A DNA stretch of 64,000 nucleotides from an uncultured Tenacibaculum sp. Its GTDB lineage: Bacteria > Bacteroidota > Bacteroidia > Flavobacteriales > Flavobacteriaceae. Made by a program: the position numbers and the translations under genes. This document shows positions 56,271-64,000 of this stretch, piece after piece (the first letter of the stretch is position 1; the number at the start of each line of letters is the position of its first letter). Location: the NCBI RefSeq assembly GCF_947502995.1, contig NZ_CANNBW010000003.1, positions 1 through 64,000 of the forward strand. The letters are read 5' to 3'. The notes under the pieces were generated by a model, which did not search any database, was not told the origin of the DNA, and saw only the letters and a list, made by a program, of their open reading frames with translations.

Positions 56271-56278
56271 CAAATATC
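56271..56278 (-). promoter_or_regulatory. Hybrid regulator promoter -7-like box, leaderless spacing
   Basis: Minus-strand GATATTTG (five of six fixed bases) ends 4 nt before the start codon at 56266. Confidence 0.4.
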
Positions 56279-56683
56279 GATAATTTTTAAAGCGAAGCGA
56301 CTTATTTAAGCGTAAGAAGAAAAAAGAAGAACAAAAAAGTAAAAAAAGAACACTTTTTCCTTACAAAAAAGTAGGTTAAAGTTAAAAATCAGCACACAAA
56401 ACAAATCTTTTTAATAGAGCTTTGTCATAAAGTTACACCCCCTAATCTATTATGATTTTAATCAAATCACACATTTGTTTTGTTGTATTAAAAACACTCT
56501 CATTCTAAAAAAAGACTTCAAAAGAGAAAAGGAAACTAGTTTACAAACAAAAAATTTTAAAAGAATTTCAGGAATACTTTTTAGTTTATTCATCCTGATA
56601 ACGATTGTTAAGTTTTGGGAGAAGTCTTAGCAAAAGTTAACGTTTTTTTCATCTAAAGCAATTTAGATTTTTGTGGGTGAATC

Positions 56684-56710
56684 GGGTGCCCTTTTGGGGC
56701 GCCCTTCTTT
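56684..56710 (+). terminator. GC-rich hairpin, possible terminator
   Basis: GGGTGCCC and GGGCGCCC pair over 8 bp (one wobble) around TTTTG, followed by TTCTTT. The stem is strong and GC-rich in AT-rich surroundings; the T-tract is interrupted, so it may be an RNA structure rather than a terminator. Confidence 0.5.
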
Positions 56711-56788
56711 AAATAAATAGAGTTAAAAATATAAAGCATTAAAGATTATTTTCCATCAGACTCTGTTGGATTATTTGTGGGGATTATT

Positions 56789-56816
56789 AAGGTGTCTGCT
56801 TAGACACCTTTTTTCA
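56789..56816 (+). terminator. Terminator of an unidentified plus-strand transcript
   Basis: AGGTGTCT and AGACACCT form an 8-bp stem around a 4-nt loop, followed by six T. No gene lies upstream on this strand for more than 5 kb, so it must end a non-coding transcript or act on read-through. Confidence 0.75.
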
Positions 56817-56866
56817 TTTCTTAGGATTGACATTTAGATTTAACAAATCAAAAAAACAAAAAAATG

Positions 56867-56954
56867 TATATTTGAAGTTCATTAGTAATTAAGTCTTTTC
56901 AACATCTTAGTATTTTAATTACTACTACTAAAAAGGGGTTTTTATGCCCCTTTT
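56867..56954 (+). ncRNA. Candidate small RNA (about 75-80 nt) with own promoter
   Basis: TATATTTG at 56867-56874 is a full promoter -7 match. The expected transcript contains TAGTAATTAA (56883-56892), which pairs perfectly over 10 bp with TTAATTACTA (56915-56924), and then a second hairpin AAAAGGGG / CCCCTTTT (56931-56954). There is no ATG with a usable frame. No well-placed TTG -33 element is visible. It would be antisense to the 3' end of aat. Confidence 0.4.
56931..56954 (-). terminator. Terminator of the aat transcript
   Basis: AAAAGGGG and CCCCTTTT flank an 8-nt loop; on the minus strand the stem is followed by T-run TTTTT. The aat stop codon lies inside it. Confidence 0.7.
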
Positions 56955-57577
56955 AAATATTTTAAAAACGTATTTCTAGGTATCTCTCTTGCTCCTAAAC
57001 TTTCTAAATGATCGTTATGCACCTGACAATCTATAAGTTTATAACCGCATTCTTTAACCAAATAAATAAAAGCAACTTTACTCATATTACTTGCTTTACT
57101 AAACATACTTTCTCCACAAAAAACACCATTTCCTAAATCAACTCCATACAAACCACCAACTAGTTTTTCGTCTTTCCACACCTCAATAGATTTTGCAAAA
57201 CCAGCCTGAAAGAGTTTTAAATAAGCTGTTTTCATATCATCTGTAATCCAAGTTCCATCTTGATCTTTTCTAGAAATACTTTTGCAATTAGAAATAACAG
57301 CTTCAAAATTAGTATTTCTAGTAACTTTAAAATCTTCTTTTCTTAGTACCTGTCGCATTGATTTAGACACTTTCAACTCATTAGGAAACAACACCATTCT
57401 TTCTGAAGGAGAATACCAAACTATGGGTTCACCTTCATTAAACCACGGAAAAATCCCATTACTATATGCGAAAATTAAACGCTCTACAGATAAATCTCCT
57501 CCTAAAGCTAAAACTCCTTCTTCTGAAGCAAATTCATGTGCAGGAAATTCTAACTCTTCTCCAATCCAATAATACAT
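56942..57577 (-). CDS. aat: Leucyl/phenylalanyl-tRNA--protein transferase
   Basis: 211 residues from the ATG at 57577. The frame is open a further 39 codons, but that extension lies within the upstream gene and lacks family similarity; MYYWIGEELEFP is the family start. The ATG shares one base with the stop of the transporter gene (TAATG). Motifs: GVLALGGDLSVERLIFAYSNGIFPWF, quoted by GGDLS and YSNGIFPWF, and later WYSPSERMV and GVFCGESMFS, then ASNMSKVAF. Aat adds Leu or Phe to N-terminal Arg/Lys, marking proteins for ClpS/ClpAP. Confidence 0.95.
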   Translation of the reverse strand: MYYWIGEELEFPAHEFASEEGVLALGGDLSVERLIFAYSNGIFPWFNEGEPIVWYSPSERMVLFPNELKVSKSMRQVLRKEDFKVTRNTNFEAVISNCKSISRKDQDGTWITDDMKTAYLKLFQAGFAKSIEVWKDEKLVGGLYGVDLGNGVFCGESMFSKASNMSKVAFIYLVKECGYKLIDCQVHNDHLESLGAREIPRNTFLKYLKGA

Positions 57578-58950
57578 TATAATATAATTAAGCCTAAAAT
57601 ATAAATAACAGATCCAACCAACATGGCTATTAATGTGTATGGTAAAATCTCTTTTGCTTTTAGTTTTGTGATTCCTAATAAAGGTAAAGCCCAAAATGGC
57701 TGTAACATATTAGTAATTTGATCACCATAAGCTAATGCCATAATAGCCTTTGGTAAAGGAACACCTAACTCTAAAGCACTCTGTAAAACTATTGGTCCTT
57801 GTACAATCCATTGACCACCTCCACTTGGCACAAAGATATTTACTAATCCTGCGCTAAAAAAAGTAAATATCGGAAGAGTTGTTTCTGTAGAAATAGAAAC
57901 AAAAAAATCTGAAACTAAAGTAACCATCCCTGTACTATTCATGATTCCCATAATTCCAAAATACAAAGGAAACTGAATTAAAATTCCAGATACATCTGAA
58001 ATAGCAACACCAATAGCTTTTATGAATTGTTTAAAATTACCATGTAAGATAATAGCCAAACCTAACATAAAAAGATTAATAAGGTTAGGTGTTATTTTTA
58101 AACTCTTAATATCAGAAAAATATCTAAATCCGAAAGCTATTAGAATTATTACTCCAAATACAATACCTAAAAGCTTTGAATTATCTAACTTTTCTGCTTT
58201 TGTATTCACTTCGTCTTCCGTTTCTAATTGATAAATTTCTAAATTAAAAGTCGTTGGCTTAACCTTTTTTCCAATAAAATAAAAAACTGAAGCCACACTT
58301 AACATGACCACAAAAAACAACAATAAATTCCACCAGCTAAACACAGTTTGATTATAACTAATTACTTCCGGAATTTTAGTTAAGTGTAGATTTTCTGGAC
58401 TTACCATACTTCTTAAATGTCCTTCTTCATTGATTTTTATTGGTGCTGAACCAGAAATTCCTCCATGCCAAACCATTAATCCTACATAACCAGCCGCTCC
58501 TATTAAAGGGTAATTTAAATCCAAATCTTTTTGTTGAGCATCTTCCGCAACTCTTCTTGCTAATAAAGCACCAAATATTAATCCTAATCCCCAATTAAAA
58601 AAAGAAACTAACATTGTTGCTGCACTTACTATGAAAGCACTATTAGCTGTATTTGTACAATATTGTGTTAGTTTAGCTATTAAATTACTCATAGGTTTAC
58701 TCAAAACCAATACATGACCAAGTACTAAAATTAGCATCATTTGATAAGCAAATACCAAAAGATTATTACTCCATAATCCTTTTTCCCAAAAACCTAAAAC
58801 ATCAAAAAAATAAGCAACTGTATTTGTAGTTTCTGGTTTAGTAAACAACAATGCTAATATTAAAGTTAAAAAAGTGAGTAATACTGCAATAGTAAAAGGA
58901 GAAGGAATATACTTTTTGAAAATATTTTCAATAATTTTAGTAATCTTCAT
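57577..58950 (-). CDS. Short-chain fatty acid transporter, AtoE family
   Basis: 457 residues with about 12 membrane segments. The NWGLGLIFGALLARRVA region, the WHGGISGSAPI motif and the SGGGQWIVQGPIVLQSA re-entrant segment are typical of the AtoE/TIGR00366 group, which is thought to take up short-chain fatty acids such as butyrate or acetoacetate. No beta-oxidation genes are adjacent, so the substrate is inferred from the family only. It is the first gene of an operon with aat. Confidence 0.85.
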   Translation of the reverse strand: MKITKIIENIFKKYIPSPFTIAVLLTFLTLILALLFTKPETTNTVAYFFDVLGFWEKGLWSNNLLVFAYQMMLILVLGHVLVLSKPMSNLIAKLTQYCTNTANSAFIVSAATMLVSFFNWGLGLIFGALLARRVAEDAQQKDLDLNYPLIGAAGYVGLMVWHGGISGSAPIKINEEGHLRSMVSPENLHLTKIPEVISYNQTVFSWWNLLLFFVVMLSVASVFYFIGKKVKPTTFNLEIYQLETEDEVNTKAEKLDNSKLLGIVFGVIILIAFGFRYFSDIKSLKITPNLINLFMLGLAIILHGNFKQFIKAIGVAISDVSGILIQFPLYFGIMGIMNSTGMVTLVSDFFVSISTETTLPIFTFFSAGLVNIFVPSGGGQWIVQGPIVLQSALELGVPLPKAIMALAYGDQITNMLQPFWALPLLGITKLKAKEILPYTLIAMLVGSVIYILGLIIL

Positions 58951-59012
58951 AATAGTTTGGATTGGAAGTTAAAAATAGAAAGATTTAACTTTTCTAGTCT
59001 GAAAAAGCTCAC

Positions 59013-59020
59013 TATTTTTG
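59013..59020 (+). promoter_or_regulatory. Promoter -7 box of the VTT-domain gene
   Basis: TATTTTTG, a full match to TAnnTTTG, 16 nt before the ATG at 59037, giving a leader of about 12 nt. Confidence 0.55.
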
Positions 59021-59036
59021 CGCTCTTAAATGTTTG

Positions 59037-59672
59037 ATGGAGACGCAAATGAAAAAAAAAGGAGTTAAAAAGCAAAAAGACGCTCATGTAAAACGCTTGC
59101 ACAATTATTATCAGCGTACAGGATTTTATATGTTTATATGGGAAAGCTTAAAAAAAGCTTTTATTCCTGTAGTTCTTGTTGTTATCGGTTTATTTCTTTT
59201 CAATAAATATGTGTATAACATTAATGATGGTTTACAAACTATGACAGAGACCTTCTCTAGAACAAGTTTGTTAATTACTTTCTTTGTTTCTGAAACTATA
59301 CTAGGTTTAGTTCCACCTGAAATTTTTATCGCCTGGTGTAAAAAAACTCCAACACCTGTAATTAATTTAGCTTTATTGGCAACTCTTTCATATGCTGGAG
59401 GAATTGTTGCTTACTATTTAGGTAAATCTTCATTAAAAATAAATGCTATAAAAGAATACTTAGAAGTAAAAATGGCAAAGCATTTAAAGAACACTAAAAA
59501 ATGGGGAGGCTTTTTAATTCTAGTAGGAGCATTATTACCATTACCTTTTGCTATAAGTTGTTTAACTGCCGGTATGATTAAGTACCCTATAAAAAATGTG
59601 ATTATATTTGGTTTATTCCGTTTTTTAAGATTTGCAATTTATGGCTGGGCTATATTTTCGGTAGTAAATTAA
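59037..59672 (+). CDS. VTT/DedA-like membrane protein
   Basis: 211 residues from the ATG at 59037; the frame also has a TTG one codon earlier, but ATG is preferred. A basic N-terminus (KKKGVKKQKDAHVKR) precedes about five membrane segments, with the ETILGLVPPEIFIAW re-entrant segment and the PLPFAISCLTAGM segment typical of VTT (SNARE-associated/DedA) proteins. DedA relatives support lipid carrier recycling and envelope balance; the exact role here is unknown. No partner gene is adjacent. Confidence 0.8.
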   Translation: METQMKKKGVKKQKDAHVKRLHNYYQRTGFYMFIWESLKKAFIPVVLVVIGLFLFNKYVYNINDGLQTMTETFSRTSLLITFFVSETILGLVPPEIFIAWCKKTPTPVINLALLATLSYAGGIVAYYLGKSSLKINAIKEYLEVKMAKHLKNTKKWGGFLILVGALLPLPFAISCLTAGMIKYPIKNVIIFGLFRFLRFAIYGWAIFSVVN

Positions 59673-59746
59673 TTTATTACTCTTCTTAGCCTTTTCTTTC
59701 ACCTATTTTATTTAAATTAAAAGATTATAAACTATACTTATACTAA

Positions 59747-59986
59747 ATGGCATTAACAAATAATGATATTTTTAAAAAATTAAGAGTAGCACACAAACTA
59801 CGAGATACTGACATTATTGAAATTTGCGCTTTAGTGGATTTCAAAGTTTCGAAAGGAGAATTAGGAGCATTTTTCAGAAAAGAAGATCACCCAAAATATA
59901 TGGAGTGTGGAGATCAAATTCTTAGAAACTTTTTAAATGGATTGATTATACATTTAAGAGGTCCAATGCCTCCAAAAAATAAATAA
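59747..59986 (+). CDS. DUF1456 (YehS-like) protein, single domain
   Basis: 79 residues. The NNDIFKKLRVAHKLRDTDIIEIC and FKVSKGELGAFFRKEDHPKY stretches, quoted by KLRVAHKL and GELGAFFRKEDHPKY, match DUF1456. E. coli YehS has two copies in about 156 residues; this protein has one, which is common in Bacteroidota. Function unknown. A strong terminator begins at its stop codon. Confidence 0.85.
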   Translation: MALTNNDIFKKLRVAHKLRDTDIIEICALVDFKVSKGELGAFFRKEDHPKYMECGDQILRNFLNGLIIHLRGPMPPKNK

Positions 59987-60019
59987 AAAAAGGTTCTAAT
60001 TTAAAATTAGAACCTTTTT
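59987..60019. terminator. Bidirectional terminator after the DUF1456 gene
   Basis: AAAAAGGTTCTAAT and ATTAGAACCTTTTT form a perfect 14-bp stem with T-runs on both strands. It also serves the convergent gene ending at 60023. Confidence 0.9.
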
Positions 60020-60022
60020 CGT

Positions 60023-60571
60023 TTAATTGGTATAGGTAAAAAACTTTGTTCGCTCTTCATCGTGAGAACCTGCAAACCCAAAATAACTTGGAGATAACTT
60101 CGGCAATTTTTTAAATGATTCGTCTTCCACAAGAAATGGTACAACAGCTTTAATAATGAAATAAAATATTGTTACTATTTCTAAATAATCGTTTCCTATT
60201 TTCTTCCACGCTCCTTCTCCATTTACTCCAAAGTGTTTTTCAAAAAACACATCATTATCAATAGCAGAATTATTCATGATACAACCTTCATCATAAGCAA
60301 TTTCAAAATCATTATTTGGCATAAAATCTATCTCAATATCACTTCCGTATTCATTCCAGCAAACATCTATTACCCCAATTTTTTCAATATCACTATATCT
60401 TAATTTATCTTTAGTAATAGAATTTAAATAATTAGTCATAGCAGCTAAACATCTATTCGCTTCAAATTCCCAATCTACTTTTTTAATAACCTGAATGTTT
60501 TCTTCTTGTTCAAATCTATCTTTAATCAAAGCTTCTAATTCAGTATAGAAGTTATCTGAAAGTATTTTCAT
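60023..60571 (-). CDS. Acidic cytoplasmic protein of unknown function
   Basis: 182 residues, no signal peptide. I do not recognise a family with certainty. Acidic stretches (IDVCWNEYGSDIEIDFMPNND) alternate with helices. FFEKHFGVNGEGAWKKIG and the C-terminal SYFGFAGSHDEERTKFF look like conserved blocks. It seems to be a single gene between two terminators, so its context gives no clue. Confidence 0.6.
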   Translation of the reverse strand: MKILSDNFYTELEALIKDRFEQEENIQVIKKVDWEFEANRCLAAMTNYLNSITKDKLRYSDIEKIGVIDVCWNEYGSDIEIDFMPNNDFEIAYDEGCIMNNSAIDNDVFFEKHFGVNGEGAWKKIGNDYLEIVTIFYFIIKAVVPFLVEDESFKKLPKLSPSYFGFAGSHDEERTKFFTYTN

Positions 60572-60668
60572 TATTAAATATTTAAATGAATTTAAGAACT
60601 GTAATTTTAATTGATGTAAACGAAATTTATTACCCTGAATTCAAGGTTTATCAAACTATATTATATAC

Positions 60669-60695
60669 AAAAAGCCTCGTGAATCTCACAAGGCT
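60669..60695 (-). terminator. Terminator after the DUF3127 gene
   Basis: On the minus strand AAAAAGCCTTGTGA and TCACGAGGCTTTTT pair over 14 positions with one mismatch, around GAT; a T-run follows. Confidence 0.8.
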
Positions 60696-60723
60696 TTTTA
60701 TATATACATCTTTATTTTTCTTC

Positions 60724-61092
60724 TTAGAAAGGTAAATCGTCTGGCTCGTTATCTGTTAAATCTGGAGCTGGTTGAAACTGATCTACTGGTGGTACATTTT
60801 GTCCAGCAGCAGCTTGTTGTAAACTTTCAATTCTCCATCCTTGGATTGAATTAAAATACTTAGCTACACCTTCTGGATTAATCCATTCTCTACCTCTTAA
60901 GTTGATTGAAACTTTTACATCTTGTCCAACCTGAAAAGAGTTTAATAAATCACATTTATCTTGGATAAATTCAATAAGTATCATTTGCGGATACTGTTCG
61001 TCTGTAGTTACAACAAGTTCTCTCTTTCTGAATCCATTACTTCCAAAAGTTTGAGTCTCGTTAATAATTTTAATTTTACCTATAACTTCCAT
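60724..61092 (-). CDS. DUF3127 OB-fold protein with SSB-like C-terminal tip
   Basis: 122 residues. Residues 1-85 (KIKIINETQTFGSNGFRKRE, TTDEQYPQMILIEFIQDKCD, VKVSINLRGREWINPEG) match DUF3127, an OB-fold family of Bacteroidota. A Gln/Pro-rich linker follows and the protein ends DNEPDDLPF, very like the acidic tip of single-stranded DNA-binding protein (DDDIPF). In SSB this tip recruits DNA repair and replication proteins. That points to a role in DNA metabolism, which is an inference. It starts 4 nt after the flavin reductase stop. Confidence 0.75.
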   Translation of the reverse strand: MEVIGKIKIINETQTFGSNGFRKRELVVTTDEQYPQMILIEFIQDKCDLLNSFQVGQDVKVSINLRGREWINPEGVAKYFNSIQGWRIESLQQAAAGQNVPPVDQFQPAPDLTDNEPDDLPF

Positions 61093-61096
61093 AATC

Positions 61097-61960
61097 TTAC
61101 CTATTTATCAAAAGTACCTTCCAAGCACTTTCTACATCATTTTTGTCTAAATATTGTTGTGCAAATGTATGCTTTTTTTCTTCTGATAACCCCAAGTATT
61201 CAGGATGTTCTTGAGCAAAGTTATCAACAACTTCTGCATTTGGTAAAGCTTCTACATTGGCTAAAACACCTAAATTATTTCCTGTTAAAACAGTACTATT
61301 TCGAATTGGCTCTGGAATTTGATCTACTCCAATCCCTAAAGTTGATAATGGTTTAGGAATTTCAAAGAAACCATCTCTTGCTCTAGAATAAAAGCTTCCT
61401 CCTGCTCTAGATACTAGATCTATTTTATATTGATCTATTAAACCTTCTTCATTTAAAACCTCTTCTTTAATATGAACTTTAACCACTTCACAAACAATTA
61501 AATTCCCAGCTCCACCTTCATTTCCTGTATAAATAATATCATTTACTTTACATTCAAATTGTACAGGAGACTCTGCAACTCTAAACGGTTTTACTTCTTC
61601 AGAAGGCAACATCGTTAATCCTGCTTTTACAAATTCGTTTACTCCTTTAGGATACATTGTACTACTTAACGACATTTGTTGAACAATATCGTAATTAACA
61701 ATATTGATTACTACTTCTTTTATTTTCTCTACATTATCTAACGTATGCTTAGTCGTATTATTTCTAACACTTCTTGCTGGAGAAAAAATCATAATTGGTG
61801 GATTGGCTCCAAAAACATTAAAAAAACTAAATGGAGAAAGATTTGGATTTCCTTCTTCGTCGATAGTACTAGCAAAAGCTATTGGTCTAGGCGCAACTGC
61901 ACCTAATAAATATTGATGTAATTTTCCTGTAGATACTTCTTTAGGATTTATCGTTAACAT
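61097..61960 (-). CDS. Flavin reductase-like FMN-binding protein
   Basis: 287 residues. The N-terminal half is a flavin reductase split-barrel: LGAVAPRPIAFASTIDEEGN (18-37), NLSPFSFFNVFGANPP, and then SLSSTMYPKGVNEF. Members bind FMN and reduce it or act as oxidoreductases with an unknown partner. The C-terminal 90 residues are an extension common in the longer group. It heads a two-gene operon with the DUF3127 protein. Substrate unknown. Confidence 0.85.
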   Translation of the reverse strand: MLTINPKEVSTGKLHQYLLGAVAPRPIAFASTIDEEGNPNLSPFSFFNVFGANPPIMIFSPARSVRNNTTKHTLDNVEKIKEVVINIVNYDIVQQMSLSSTMYPKGVNEFVKAGLTMLPSEEVKPFRVAESPVQFECKVNDIIYTGNEGGAGNLIVCEVVKVHIKEEVLNEEGLIDQYKIDLVSRAGGSFYSRARDGFFEIPKPLSTLGIGVDQIPEPIRNSTVLTGNNLGVLANVEALPNAEVVDNFAQEHPEYLGLSEEKKHTFAQQYLDKNDVESAWKVLLINR

Positions 61961-62032
61961 GATTTTTGTTTTGAATACTGTACTGTAAATATACTACGGA
62001 TTAAGTTATAAAGTTATACTCTTAGAATAGTT

Positions 62033-62040
62033 TATATTTG
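62033..62040 (+). promoter_or_regulatory. Histidine kinase promoter -7 box, leaderless spacing
   Basis: TATATTTG, a full TAnnTTTG match, ends 4 nt before the ATG at 62045. Confidence 0.6.
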
Positions 62041-62044
62041 ACTA

Positions 62045-63202
62045 ATGGGTTTTCTTAAAAATATCTTCTGGATAAAACGATTTATAATATTCATTTGTTT
62101 TGCTATTGTTTCTTTGATTTTATGGAACACATATTCTTTCTTTAAAAAATTTAAAACAGATGAAAGGGTTAAAATGGAATTGTTTGCCATGTCTATTGAA
62201 AGATTTGGAAACACTGCTGATTTAGATGCTGACATGAGTTTAGAACTTAAAGCTTCTGACAACATGAATATTCCATGTATTTTAACAAGTTCTAATGGTA
62301 CTATTAGAGAGCACCATAATTTAGATCCTAAAAGATCTTCTGATATTTTATATCTGACAGATCAGTTAAGAACTATGAAAAATCAGAATAAACCTATAGA
62401 AATAAATTACCTCGGTAGAAGAGAGTACATTTATTATAGAAACTCTGATTTACTTACTAAACTAACCTATTACCCTATTGCTCTAATTTTAATTTTAGGC
62501 CTTTTTTTAGCTGTAATTTATTTGTTTTTTAACTCTAGCAAAATTGCTGAACAGAATAAATTATGGACAGGAATGGCTAAAGAAACTGCACATCAAATAG
62601 GAACACCTTTGTCTTCTCTTTTAGGTTGGGTGACTATTCTTAGAGAAGAAAATATTGATCAAGATTATGTAGATGAAATTGAAAATGACGTTCAGAGATT
62701 AAGTACCATAGCAAATCGTTTTTCAAAAATTGGATCTCTTCCTAAACTTGAAACTGAAAATATAGTTAGTATCACAAAAAACACTTTTGATTATTTAGAA
62801 TCAAGAAGCCCGAAACAAACTTCTTTTACTTTTAATTCTACCGATGAAAATATTCAAACGAATTTGAATAATGAATTGTATGGTTGGGTTATCGAGAATT
62901 TAATTAAAAATGCTATTGATGCAATGGAAGGAAAAGGAAGTATAGATCTAACGATTAAAAACACCGAAGATCATATTAAAATATTAATTTCAGATACTGG
63001 AAAAGGAATTCCAAAATCGAAATTTCATGTAGTATTTAAACCAGGTTTCACCTCTAAGAAAAGAGGTTGGGGATTAGGACTTTCTCTCTCAAAACGTATT
63101 ATTGAAGATTATCACAAAGGGAAAATATTTGTTCAAAAATCTGAATTAGGAAAAGGCACAACTTTTGAAATTCAACTCAACAAAGTAGCAACCAATTCCT
63201 AA
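62045..63202 (+). CDS. Orphan sensor histidine kinase
   Basis: 385 residues. Two membrane helices (about 12-30 and 143-162) frame a 110-residue extracytoplasmic sensor. The dimerisation domain has KETAHQIGTPLSSLLGW with His183, and the ATP-binding domain shows ENLIKNAIDAM (284-294), DTGKGIP (317-323) and GWGLGLSLSKRII. No response regulator gene is next to it. The H-box AHQIGTPL is the type common in Bacteroidota kinases. Confidence 0.9.
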   Translation: MGFLKNIFWIKRFIIFICFAIVSLILWNTYSFFKKFKTDERVKMELFAMSIERFGNTADLDADMSLELKASDNMNIPCILTSSNGTIREHHNLDPKRSSDILYLTDQLRTMKNQNKPIEINYLGRREYIYYRNSDLLTKLTYYPIALILILGLFLAVIYLFFNSSKIAEQNKLWTGMAKETAHQIGTPLSSLLGWVTILREENIDQDYVDEIENDVQRLSTIANRFSKIGSLPKLETENIVSITKNTFDYLESRSPKQTSFTFNSTDENIQTNLNNELYGWVIENLIKNAIDAMEGKGSIDLTIKNTEDHIKILISDTGKGIPKSKFHVVFKPGFTSKKRGWGLGLSLSKRIIEDYHKGKIFVQKSELGKGTTFEIQLNKVATNS

Positions 63203-63217
63203 ATTAGATTTTAATTT

Positions 63218-63610
63218 TTATTCAAAATTATTAGCAATATTTTCTGCTAGTGAAATAAACTCTTCTTGAGATAACTTTTCCTTCTTTATAAATTGAATAT
63301 CTTCCATTGCTTGTAAAGGCACTAAATGTACATGTACGTGTGGTACTTCTAAACCAATTACACTCATACCAATTCGCTCACATGATATTGTTTTTTCTAA
63401 AGCCTTAGCAACTCTATAACTAAAGTTCATTAAGTCTGTATATTCTTCTGGAGATAAATCAAAGATTTTATTTTTCTCTTTTTTAGGAATCACTAATGTG
63501 TGCCCTTTAGCATTTGGATTGATATCTAAAAAAGCAAAATGCTTTTCATCTTCTGCTATTTTATATGAAGGAATTTCTCCTTGAACTATTTTTGTAAATA
63601 TTGAAGCCAT
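63218..63610 (-). CDS. HIT-family (Hint-like) nucleotide hydrolase
   Basis: 130 residues. The His-triad HVHVHLVPL at about 98-106 and ASIFTKIVQGEIPSYKIAED near the start are typical of the HINT branch, which cleaves AMP from lysine- and nucleoside-linked phosphoramidates. The C-terminus is longer than in minimal Hint proteins. It lies 93 nt beyond the end of greA, separated by the greA terminator. Confidence 0.92.
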   Translation of the reverse strand: MASIFTKIVQGEIPSYKIAEDEKHFAFLDINPNAKGHTLVIPKKEKNKIFDLSPEEYTDLMNFSYRVAKALEKTISCERIGMSVIGLEVPHVHVHLVPLQAMEDIQFIKKEKLSQEEFISLAENIANNFE

Positions 63611-63642
63611 TTTAATTTTAAATTAATCTGTTTGGTAAAAAT

Positions 63643-63677
63643 AAAAAAATCGGATTTAGACCATATCTAAACCCGAT
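63643..63677 (-). terminator. Terminator after greA
   Basis: On the minus strand ATCGGGTTTAGA and TCTAAATCCGAT form a 12-bp stem (one GT wobble) around a 5-nt loop, followed by seven T. Confidence 0.85.
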
Positions 63678-63702
63678 GAATATTTTTTGTAGTTAAAAGT
63701 GG

Positions 63703-64000
63703 TTATCGAGAAATATCTAATATTTCAAACTTCATTAATCCGTTTGGAACCTGAATTTCAGTTATATCTCCAACTTTATTACCTAATAACCCTTTACCAA
63801 TTGGCGAATTAACAGATAATTTACCATTACGAACATCACTTTCACTATCTGCTACTAAAGTATATGTAAACTCCATTCCGTTAGTAGTATTTTTTAACTT
63901 TACTATAGAATGGATTAGAACTTTAGATGTATCTAATTGACTTTCATCTAAAATCCTTGCATTAGCAACTACATTCTTTAATTTAGCTATTTTAGTTTCT
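63703..64000 (-). CDS. greA: Transcription elongation factor GreA, 3' part
   Basis: Only the last 98 codons are in the window; the 5' part lies beyond the right edge. The translation gives ARILDESQLDTS, then FTYTLVADSESDV, GKLSVNSPIGKGLLGNKVGD and the end FEILDISR. This is the C-terminal FKBP-like domain of GreA/GreB with the SPIGKGLLG motif. GreA rescues backtracked RNA polymerase by stimulating transcript cleavage. The coiled-coil N-terminus cannot be checked here, so GreA rather than GreB is inferred from the usual content of the phylum. Confidence 0.9.
   Translation of the reverse strand, partial: ETKIAKLKNVVANARILDESQLDTSKVLIHSIVKLKNTTNGMEFTYTLVADSESDVRNGKLSVNSPIGKGLLGNKVGDITEIQVPNGLMKFEILDISR

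Larger units (their letters stand above)
56267..56941. other. 675-bp intergenic region with hairpins and possible small RNAs
   Basis: No credible protein gene. On the plus strand it holds a GC-rich hairpin (56684-56704), a clear terminator (56789-56816), then a consensus promoter box (56867-56874) followed by a structured segment up to 56954. The first 300 bp are AT-rich and show nothing I can name, apart from the -7-like box of the hybrid regulator at 56271-56278. Confidence 0.6.

Noticed and set aside
56452-56508. An 18-codon plus-strand frame in the 675-bp intergenic region
   Set aside because: It is too short, shows no coding signal and has no promoter or conserved partner.
57578-57694. 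A 39-codon N-terminal extension of aat
   Set aside because: It lies inside the upstream transporter gene, shows no family similarity, and the TAATG overlap gives a better start.

Overview
The window is AT-rich chromosomal DNA from a member of the Bacteroidota, almost certainly the family Flavobacteriaceae (a marine genus such as Tenacibaculum or Polaribacter is plausible, but the genus is not proven). Four things support this: two SusC/SusD outer-membrane uptake pairs whose SusC N-termini are of the flavobacterial MKTKFNG type; type IX secretion (T9SS) C-terminal sorting domains; promoters of the TTG-N19/20-TAnnTTTG form; and a hybrid two-component regulator with a fused AraC domain.

Layout. 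1-2200: a membrane acyltransferase and a membrane-anchored LytTR regulator, with a promoter leaving the left edge. 2281-12331 (minus strand): the ribosomal protein super-operon, rpsL-rpsG-fusA-rpsJ, then a terminator, a new promoter and an attenuator-like leader, then rplC to rpsN. It stops at rpsN with a terminator, and rpsH and the rest of the usual spc/alpha genes are not there. 12509-24341 (plus): an Omp85-like protein, SusC/SusD pair 1, SusC/SusD pair 2 and a Calx-beta lipoprotein. 24419-32670: rlmB, a rhomboid protease, rarA, a YjjG-type nucleotidase, envelope proteins of unknown role and an AraC regulator. 33674-38256: a small glycan cluster (GT4 glycosyltransferase, flippase, GNAT-like protein, polysaccharide deacetylase). 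38324-41976: radC and the trkA-trkH potassium uptake operon.

42182-51123 is the most unusual part. A secreted tail-collar protein is followed by two modules. Each module is a large secreted adhesin-like protein with a T9SS sorting domain, then an identical 24-nt spacer, then a 55-codon micro-gene, then an identical terminator. The two micro-genes differ at five bases, all synonymous. Each encodes a Tat-like signal sequence followed by a predicted 10-residue mature peptide. I consider this adhesin/micro-peptide pairing the best candidate for an undescribed system here.

51146-64000 holds gyrB, a 938-residue hybrid two-component regulator, a 675-bp intergenic region with several hairpins and a possible small RNA, aat, an AtoE-type transporter, a VTT membrane protein, small conserved proteins (DUF1456, and DUF3127 with an SSB-like tail), a flavin reductase, a histidine kinase, a HIT protein and the 3' part of greA. 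Several housekeeping genes have a TAnnTTTG promoter box ending exactly 4 nt before the start codon, which predicts leaderless mRNAs. I saw no tRNA, rRNA, IS element or CRISPR array.
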